Shown here piece by piece: positions 35,671 through 40,163 of a stretch of 40,163 nucleotides of DNA. The notes under the pieces were generated by a model. That model was not told the DNA's origin, ran no database searches, and saw only the letters and a program-made list of their open reading frames with translations. Both the position numbers and the translations under genes were made by a program. Position 1 is the stretch's first letter. Each line of letters starts with the position of its first letter. The stretch lies in the NCBI GenBank assembly GCA_031266875.1, contig JAISAE010000035.1, forward strand, positions 1-40,163. The letters run 5' to 3'. The stretch comes from Treponema sp. (GTDB lineage Bacteria; Spirochaetota; Spirochaetia; Treponematales; Breznakiellaceae).

Positions 35671-35850
35671 ATTTATAAGATATTACATGACCTATTGGGT
35701 AGATTCAACCGGCAAGCGCAATGCCCAGCCATGTGGGTTTGTAAGCTCATGCAGTTACCATGCGCCTTTTGTGTTACATTCATGATTAAGGGCGATTTAA
35801 TTATTGGTGTATCTAGGCCACAGGAACTTTTAGCCTCTTCTGGCAGAAGC

Positions 35851-36465
35851 CTAGTTTTCATCGTTACCTTCAGGAGTATATTTTCTCCCTGCGTATTTCC
35901 GCCGACCGGATTCTACCATTTCTTCAGTAACGCGGAGTACGACCGCATACTTTATCTCCAGCGTTTCATCAAAAGGTCTAAAGCTGACACCCCTTTGTAG
36001 ATCATCCATAGTCAATATAATATTGCTATCACCGTCATAGACAATGAATTCATCAAAAAAAGTATGCATTATATCATACCCGTCTATAAAAATGAATTCG
36101 TTGTCTTCGTCATTAAATAATAGTAATGGCGGATAAATAGAAATAATTATGGTACGATATAGCATATCTGTATAAGGAAGCACACGCTGATTAATGTCCT
36201 TAACTAGCAGCCGCAGTGGGGGAAGAAGCCAAAAATGGTCTTCCCTACCGTCTTCGTAATGGTGTATATATTCAGCATATTCCTTTTCTTTTACGATGTT
36301 ACTGAGACGAGCAATAAAGAAGATATCTTCTTCTGTTTCGTTCTTAATTAAGTATTCGTAATACCAACGACTAGCAAACAGAAATGATGTCGGCATAAAT
36401 AATAACATAACAACCCATAAAAATATGTTCCCCCGGCGAAGCTGGGGCGCGCAACAGAATGACAT
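35851..36465 (-). CDS. hypothetical membrane-anchored protein, 204 aa
   Basis: Not recognised. From the ATG at 36465 (GGAGG 6 nt upstream; upstream in-frame Mets lack a site), residues 10-32 are a hydrophobic signal/anchor (GNIFLWVVMLLFMPTSFLFA). The rest is predominantly beta with many acidic residues: YLIKNETEEDIFFIARLS, YIHHYEDGREDHFWLLPPLRLLV, FNDEDNEFIFIDGYDI, and a C-terminal ALR-type charged tail ending RKYTPEGNDEN. Likely exported and membrane-tethered. It lies inside the non-cassette block next to the right half of an attC, so it may be the last gene of the insertion or of an old cassette. Confidence 0.65.
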   Translation of the reverse strand: MSFCCAPQLRRGNIFLWVVMLLFMPTSFLFASRWYYEYLIKNETEEDIFFIARLSNIVKEKEYAEYIHHYEDGREDHFWLLPPLRLLVKDINQRVLPYTDMLYRTIIISIYPPLLLFNDEDNEFIFIDGYDIMHTFFDEFIVYDGDSNIILTMDDLQRGVSFRPFDETLEIKYAVVLRVTEEMVESGRRKYAGRKYTPEGNDEN

Positions 36466-36497
36466 AATTATCCTCCACATCGAAAAATCTAAAAACT

Positions 36498-36560
36498 GAC
36501 CTAGCCACACGGAACACCGGGCCGCCTACTGGCGCCGAAGCCTAAACAGTCTTGTTATGT
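36498..36560 (-). other. right half of an attC-like site
   Basis: GACCTAGCC, GCCGCCTACTGGCGCCGAAGC, CTAAACAG and GTTATGT match the R''-side half of the 37149 and 38212 sites nearly base for base in layout. The RYYYAAC-GTTCCGGCTGT arm that should lie further left is absent. It pairs in sequence logic with the lone left half at 31380. Confidence 0.7.
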
Positions 36561-36593
36561 GCAGTTTGGGCGTTCTTTAGTATTATTTCTTTC

Positions 36594-37055
36594 TTATTTA
36601 CTTGGAAATATTGTTAATTTACATCTTTCATTGCCAAAATTATCATATAAATTATTTTCCGTTTCCTTAAAACCAAATTTTTTATAAATGTGTCTTGCAG
36701 GTTTACCGGGTATATAGTTTTCCCTATATGTTTCTACTGTTATTTCTTTTGTTTTATCCAATTCTTTAATCGCTTTTTCCAACAAATTATATCCAATACC
36801 TTTGTTTCGATGTTTTTCCAATATTCTGAACCATGTTATCCTATTATAATGTTTTGAAAATCCAATAAATCCATAAAATTCTTTATTTTCATCATTTGTA
36901 GCAATAATTGCCTCTTTTTGTTCTATTTTTCTTTGTGCATAATCTATAAATTCCGGATATTTATCCATTGTAGGATTGCCGAATATTTCCGCAACGTCTT
37001 TTGCAACTATTTTCCATTTTTCCAATTCATTTTCTTCTGCAAATCTTACAATCAT
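36594..37055 (-). CDS. GNAT-family N-acetyltransferase, integron cassette gene
   Basis: 153 aa from the ATG at 37055, 6 nt after AAGGAG; a longer in-frame start at 37118 lacks a site. N-terminal MIVRFAEENELEKWKIVAKDVAEIF, motif A FRILEKHRNKGIGYNLLEKAIKEL (acetyl-CoA loop RNKGIGYNL), and a C-terminal RHIYKKFGFKETENNLYDNFG are typical GNAT features. Acetyl-CoA-dependent acetylation of an unknown amine. A resistance function is a common fate of GNAT cassettes but is only a possibility here. Confidence 0.9.
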   Translation of the reverse strand: MIVRFAEENELEKWKIVAKDVAEIFGNPTMDKYPEFIDYAQRKIEQKEAIIATNDENKEFYGFIGFSKHYNRITWFRILEKHRNKGIGYNLLEKAIKELDKTKEITVETYRENYIPGKPARHIYKKFGFKETENNLYDNFGNERCKLTIFPSK

Positions 37056-37074
37056 TTGTTTCTCCTTATGAATA

Positions 37075-37102
37075 ATTATAATGAATTTGTTTATTTTGTC
37101 AA
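37075..37102 (-). promoter_or_regulatory. sigma70-like promoter of the GNAT cassette
   Basis: TTGACA (37102-37097), 16-nt spacer, TATAAT (37080-37075), 20 nt before the ATG on the minus strand. Consensus hexamers. Confidence 0.8.
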
Positions 37103-37148
37103 CCATGTTTTTATTCATATTTTTACAAAGAATTTTAGCCCCTATGTC

Positions 37149-37327
37149 GCATAACGTCCCGGCTGTATGCGACGTTTTGCCAGCCCGTATAAGGGCTTGC
37201 GTAGCAAGACCAGGGCTGGCAAAATATGGGTGAAGCGAGGCGTGGGAATGGAGCGAAGCGGAATGACCTAGCCGTTGCGGAGGCCGAGCCGCCTACTGGC
37301 GGCGAAGCATATACAGACCTGTTAGAC
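37149..37327 (-). other. attC-like site after the pyrophosphatase-GNAT gene
   Basis: 179 bp. GCATAAC-GTCCCGGCTGTATGC at the left is imperfectly complementary to GCATATACAGACCT-GTTAGAC at the right; GTTAGAC is a perfect GTTRRRY. Internal stems GCCAGCCC/GGGCTGGC and GCCGCCTACTGGCGGC. Confidence 0.85.
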
Positions 37328-37350
37328 GATGTTTTGCCTTTTTTAGATCA

Positions 37351-38133
37351 CTATTGTTTATATACGCAGTTATACCTTTTGCACTGATATTTTTCTTCAT
37401 AATATTCTGTATAGTTATATCCATACCTCCTATAAAATACTATCGCATCATCATCAGTCGTCAAATGCATCGTTTTGTTTTCTTTTTTTATGAAATCCAT
37501 TAATTCTGTCCCTAAATGTTTTTCCCTATATTCAGGATGTATTCCAAAATCCAATATTTCTATATCGTCAGTATTCCTTTTAACCCCTATTATTCCAACT
37601 AATTTTTTATCCGAAAAATATCCGTATAATGTTTTTTCATCATTTTGTTCATATTCCAATATCTTTTTTCGTATATTTTCCTCAGTCGGATTTCCGACCA
37701 CATCTTCAAATACTTCAAAAAGCTCTGCAAAATCATGACTTTTTTCTATTGGGATAATCGTCTTTTCCACATTATTTGTCGATATATATTTTTCTATCAT
37801 TATTCCTTTCATTGATTCATGGCTGTTCAAAAAATCATATATTTTTATTTTGTCGATAACGGTACACCCGATCAATATTTTGATTTCAATATCTTTTTTA
37901 TACAAATCTATTGTACAAATAATTGTGTTTACATTTTTATTATGCAATGAACCTTTAAATACATCTATTTCATTTCCATCTGTTGTTTTGGTATTATTGA
38001 TATATCCATAATCGAATTCATAGACAATATCATTGTATCTTGGATGTTTTGTCCCTTTTGGCCTGTCGATAATTATTTCATTTTCTTTGACCAATTTATT
38101 CAGATATTCCCAGAATTTATTATCATATTTCAT
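37351..38133 (-). CDS. inorganic pyrophosphatase-like domain fused to GNAT acetyltransferase, integron cassette gene
   Basis: 260 aa from the ATG at 38133, 5 nt after GGAGG. Residues 1-125 match type I inorganic pyrophosphatase-like proteins: VKENEIIIDRPKGTKHPRY and the signature DYGYINNTKTTDGNEIDVF (Y42-G43-Y44; D52 and D57), then TIICTIDLYKKDIEIKILIGC. Residues 135-245 are a GNAT: ELFEVFEDVVGN, LYGYFSDKKLVGIIGV, motif A FGIHPEYREKHLGTELMDFI, and YRRYGYN. Two enzymes in one chain is unusual. Each alone is a common small cassette or mobile-gene type; one may supply substrate control for the other, but this is speculative. It may instead be a simple gene fusion by cassette recombination. Confidence 0.8.
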   Translation of the reverse strand: MKYDNKFWEYLNKLVKENEIIIDRPKGTKHPRYNDIVYEFDYGYINNTKTTDGNEIDVFKGSLHNKNVNTIICTIDLYKKDIEIKILIGCTVIDKIKIYDFLNSHESMKGIMIEKYISTNNVEKTIIPIEKSHDFAELFEVFEDVVGNPTEENIRKKILEYEQNDEKTLYGYFSDKKLVGIIGVKRNTDDIEILDFGIHPEYREKHLGTELMDFIKKENKTMHLTTDDDAIVFYRRYGYNYTEYYEEKYQCKRYNCVYKQ

Positions 38134-38151
38134 GTTATCCTCCAAAGATAT

Positions 38152-38178
38152 TTTATATTGTTTTTAATATTTATGTAA
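38152..38178 (-). promoter_or_regulatory. weak sigma70-like promoter of the pyrophosphatase-GNAT cassette
   Basis: TTACAT (38178-38173), 15-nt spacer, TATAAA (38157-38152) on the minus strand. Less perfect than the neighbouring cassettes. Confidence 0.4.
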
Positions 38179-38211
38179 CCCATTTTTACAACAAATGTAA
38201 GGCAAAATGTC

Positions 38212-38384
38212 GTCTAACGTTCCGGCTGTTTATGGCGTTTTGGCGGTCCGAATAAAAGCTTTGCATGGTAAAGACTATAGCCGACAAAATGTGGTGGAGG
38301 TTTCGTTGGAATGGCAAAGCCGTGACCTAGCAAAGCCGCAGCCCGAGACGCTTTAGCGGCGAAGCGTAAACAGGCCTATTGAGG
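38212..38384 (-). other. attC-like site after the Nudix/MazG cassette
   Basis: 173 bp. GTCTAAC-GTTCCGGCTGTTTA at the left faces GCGTAAACAGGCCT-ATTGAGG at the right (TAAACAG complementary to CTGTTTA). The internal GACCTAGC, AGCGGCGAAGC segments match the other long sites. The R'' core is degenerate (ATTGAGG instead of GTTRRRY). Confidence 0.8.
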
Positions 38385-38423
38385 CGCAGTTGGGCGTTTT
38401 TATTTTTTACTTCTGTTTTTTGC

Positions 38424-38798
38424 TTATTTCCATAATTCATTTGTTATATTTTTGTTTGATTTTTCATTCCTTAGCCTACTCTCTATGTATATGAGCCTTT
38501 CTTGATATTCTGTATTTGATTCTTTTAACGCTTCCTCTAAATCTATTTTGTAAATATTTGATAAACTGCATAAAACAAATACCACATCGCCTATTTCCGA
38601 CTTTATTCTTTCCACGTCATTTTTCTTCATTTCTATATACAATTCATTCAGTTCATCTTTTAAATCATTAATAATTTCTTCCTGCGTATTATAACCAAAA
38701 TTTATTTTCTCCCTTGTGAATATTTGCGTTTCCTGACAGCATTTTATACTGTTTTTATTTTTATTGATTTCATAAAAATATTCTTTCAGCATATACAT
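38424..38798 (-). CDS. MazG-like nucleotide pyrophosphohydrolase, integron cassette gene
   Basis: About 124 aa from the ATG at 38798, one base after the Nudix stop, or 122 aa from the ATG at 38792; the open frame upstream runs inside the Nudix gene. The MazG-type pattern is EEIINDLKDELNELYIEMKKNDVERIKSEIGDVVFVLCSLSNIY, which includes the metal-binding E-x2-E and E-x2-D pairs, then DLEEALKESNTEYQERLIYIE. MazG proteins hydrolyse non-canonical or excess NTPs to NMP and pyrophosphate. AAAAGG near the Nudix stop gives the ribosome-binding site, so the two are coupled. A paired house-cleaning function with the Nudix enzyme is likely. Confidence 0.8.
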   Translation of the reverse strand: MYMLKEYFYEINKNKNSIKCCQETQIFTREKINFGYNTQEEIINDLKDELNELYIEMKKNDVERIKSEIGDVVFVLCSLSNIYKIDLEEALKESNTEYQERLIYIESRLRNEKSNKNITNELWK

Positions 38799-38799
38799 T

Positions 38800-39252
38800 C
38801 TACCTTTTAACCAAACTATTAATTTCATTATAAAAATAATTGCACCATTTTCTACAGTGTTCAAATGTATCAAATGTTTCTTGATTTATTTCCTGGATCG
38901 TAAACCAGCCGATCCCATCTGTTTCCCTAACGTTTTGTATATACTTTTCATCATCACAAACAGCAAAATATATTAGATCAAGGTGTTCATGTTTGCCTTT
39001 CTCTATAACATTACGTTGAATCCCATACGGACGTACCTGATCCGTCTCTCTCGGAAGCCTTTCACCAATTAATGTAACAATAAGACCTGTTTCTTCAAAC
39101 ACTTCCCTTAATGCAGCCTCATCCGTTAATTCATTTATTTCCCAATGTCCACCAGGCATTAACCATTTGTTCAATTTTTTATGTTTTATAAATAGAAATT
39201 TATTATTTTTTTGATTGTATATATACGTTGATGTGCAAAAATGCCGTTCCAT
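38800..39252 (-). CDS. Nudix hydrolase, integron cassette gene
   Basis: 150 aa with a complete Nudix box, G35-x5-E41-x7-R49-E50-x2-E53-E54-x-G56, which binds the metal ions that hydrolyse nucleoside-diphosphate derivatives. MPGGHWEINE precedes it and GIGWFTIQEI follows, as in NTP or ADP-ribose-like subfamilies; the substrate is unknown. AAAGGAG lies 6 nt before the ATG. It overlaps functionally and physically with the MazG-like gene 1 nt downstream. First gene of the right-most cassette recognised here. Confidence 0.92.
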   Translation of the reverse strand: MERHFCTSTYIYNQKNNKFLFIKHKKLNKWLMPGGHWEINELTDEAALREVFEETGLIVTLIGERLPRETDQVRPYGIQRNVIEKGKHEHLDLIYFAVCDDEKYIQNVRETDGIGWFTIQEINQETFDTFEHCRKWCNYFYNEINSLVKR

Positions 39253-39267
39253 AATTACTCCTTTGTT

Positions 39268-39297
39268 ATATTACTCAAATTTATATTTTTTTGTCAA
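39268..39297 (-). promoter_or_regulatory. sigma70-like promoter of the Nudix/MazG cassette
   Basis: TTGACA (39297-39292), 18-nt spacer, TAATAT (39273-39268) on the minus strand, 15 nt before the ATG and 13 nt past the integron core site. Confidence 0.65.
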
Positions 39298-39309
39298 TAG
39301 CCCAAATCG

Positions 39310-39334
39310 CGCCTAACGTTCCGGCTGTTAGGCG
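39310..39334 (-). other. compact attC-like palindrome at the right of the array
   Basis: CGCCTAAC and GTTAGGCG, perfect RYYYAAC/GTTRRRY cores, separated by GTTCCGGCT only. It keeps the conserved GTTCCGGCTGTT arm but the 60-170 bp between cores in other sites is missing. It may be a truncated attC of the upstream cassette. Confidence 0.6.
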
Positions 39335-39338
39335 ATGC

Positions 39339-39386
39339 GAAAATCAATTACGAAGCGCCCGACAAGGATGTCGGGCGTTGATTTTC
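39339..39386 (-). terminator. two-part stem-loop after the fibronectin-domain gene
   Basis: Outer 9-bp stem GAAAATCAA/TTGATTTTC and inner 9-bp stem CGCCCGACA/TGTCGGGCG with loop AGGA, starting 9 nt after the stop codon on the minus strand. On the minus strand an inverted arm of GAAAATCAA precedes and TTGATTTTC follows; no uninterrupted T-run, so termination is likely rather than certain. Confidence 0.6.
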
Positions 39387-39395
39387 TACGTCCCA

Positions 39396-40163
39396 TCAGG
39401 AGTCAAGTTCGTTTCCAGTAAAAATATAAATTTTAACTGTATAGTCATATCCACTGCTTTTATAATTCCCTATCCTTATATATTCCGGATAATGGAATTC
39501 GGTATTGTATTTAATTAAAAATAGCTGTACGCTATTTTTCTTTTCCATTTTTTTCCATATTCGTTCGATATTTTCATATATATCTGAAATGGTATACGCT
39601 GTAATATAGGATTTATCCTCATCCGATAATTTGTAATAGGCCCCGGCGATACTTTGTTGTACAAAATCTTCCGCGCTCAGATAATACCTTCCACACTGAT
39701 GGAGTTGAACAAAGTGATAATCTTGTGCTTGCCCTTTCCATGCCGCCCATTCATGGTTAAAGACCTTATAATCAAATGGTTCTACTCCTTCAAGGTCTTC
39801 ATCTGATCTATCAGCCTTAATGGGCGCGAGCAATTCTTCCGGTAAGTCAACAAACACACCGCCTGATCGTGTTGTTAGTTTAACGGGTTCCGATAAATCA
39901 CTGACTTCGTCGTTATTTTTCACCTGTACCGCAAAATAGTAGGTGGTACTGTATTTCAGGCCAGAAATAACAAACGTTGTCTCCGTTGTGGTAGCAGAGA
40001 AACCGTAAGAACTACTGGTACCATAATTTACCTTATATCCACTGGCTCCGCTTACAACATTCCAAGACAATATGGCTTGATTCCCGTTAAGAAGTACGTC
40101 AAAGTCTTGCGGTGTGGTTAACGTGGATTGTTTTTTTTCGGCATCCTTATCCAATGGCGAAGC
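39396..40163 (-). CDS. fibronectin type III-domain protein, 5' end beyond the window
   Basis: At least 252 residues; the frame stays open to the window edge, so the N-terminus is missing. Residues about 14-95 of the visible part form a fibronectin III domain (TPQDFDVLLNGNQAILSWNVVSGASGYKVNYGTSSSYG, then FVISGLKYSTTYYFAVQVKNNDEVSDLSEP). After a linker, residues 125-252 form an unrecognised helical/beta domain with many aromatic residues and a C-terminal YTVKIYIFTGNELDS. Probably secreted or surface-associated because of the FnIII domain. It is the upstream neighbour of the first cassette and may itself belong to the array, since an attC-like core follows its stop. Confidence 0.75.
   Translation of the reverse strand, partial: ASPLDKDAEKKQSTLTTPQDFDVLLNGNQAILSWNVVSGASGYKVNYGTSSSYGFSATTTETTFVISGLKYSTTYYFAVQVKNNDEVSDLSEPVKLTTRSGGVFVDLPEELLAPIKADRSDEDLEGVEPFDYKVFNHEWAAWKGQAQDYHFVQLHQCGRYYLSAEDFVQQSIAGAYYKLSDEDKSYITAYTISDIYENIERIWKKMEKKNSVQLFLIKYNTEFHYPEYIRIGNYKSSGYDYTVKIYIFTGNELDS

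Larger units (their letters stand above)
28741..39334 (-). mobile_element. integron gene-cassette array (interrupted)
   Basis: Minus-strand single- or two-gene cassettes are separated by related sites that begin RYYYAAC + GTTCCGGCTGT (plus-strand reading) and, when complete, end with an ACAG...GTTRRRY arm. Sites are at 28753 (short), 29524-29679, 30616-30701, 31380 and 36498-36560 (two separated halves), 37149-37327, 38212-38384 and 39311 (short). The last cassette (EamA/Imm5) continues left to 27752 without a recognisable site. Cassette DNA is much more AT-rich than the left of the window. Orientation places integrase and attI beyond the right edge; no integrase gene is seen. The block 31.43-36.49 kb is not cassette-like and interrupts the array. 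Confidence 0.8.

Noticed and set aside
27275-40163. Integron integrase or transposase within the window
   Set aside because: No tyrosine-recombinase or transposase-like protein is seen on either strand; the recombinase must lie outside the window, if present.

Overview
The window looks like a chromosomal segment of a spirochaete, most probably a Treponema-like (possibly termite-gut) species. This is inferred from the ~700-residue RecJ, a BspA-type leucine-rich-repeat lipoprotein, orphan CUT1-type sugar-binding proteins, long intergenic tandem arrays, and an integron cassette array whose attachment sites resemble what I recall of the Treponema denticola chromosomal integron. No rRNA, tRNA or CRISPR array was recognised. 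The left 27 kb is GC-balanced housekeeping and transport DNA. From about 27.4 kb the DNA becomes AT-rich and accessory.

Layout. 1-383: 55-bp tandem repeats leading into pdp (pyrimidine-nucleoside phosphorylase). 1721-2295: exactly 25 copies of a 23-bp hairpin-like repeat, then recJ. 4723-11254 (minus): an efflux operon tolC-like > lipoprotein adaptor > RND pump > PII-like protein with a Pro/Glu tail, each junction overlapping or nearly so. Upstream of it lies a regulator made of two TetR-like halves, with a perfect 20-bp palindrome in front of it. 13041-16421 (plus): OmpA-domain envelope protein, a ~1-kb array of 21-bp repeats, and an unknown 238-aa protein. 16585-19683: CUT1 sugar ABC transporter (binding protein plus two permeases, no ATPase). 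19812-23550 (minus): BspA-like lipoprotein, DUF454 membrane protein, catalase, pyrE. 23624-27274 (plus): parE and gpmI.

27.7-39.3 kb holds an integron cassette array read on the minus strand, in order Nudix+MazG, pyrophosphatase-GNAT fusion, GNAT, NimA-like flavoprotein, proC (frameshifted), DinB/ClbS-like protein, and EamA+Imm5-like. Cassettes are separated by 85-180 bp attC-like sites with RYYYAAC and GTTRRRY ends and a shared AACGTTCCGGCTGT arm. Each cassette starts with a related leader, and most have a recognisable sigma70-type promoter and a strong Shine-Dalgarno, so they look self-expressing. No integrase is in the window; by orientation it would lie to the right.

The array is interrupted at 31.4-36.5 kb by a non-cassette block: nine 42-bp repeats, an orphan sugar-binding protein, pdxA2 and a four-carbon-acid kinase, and an unknown membrane-anchored protein. 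One attC half sits at the left edge of this block and a complementary half at the right edge, which suggests the block interrupted one attC. Finally, five separate intergenic loci carry tandem arrays with periods of about 21, 23, 42 or 55 bp, a recurring feature of this genome.
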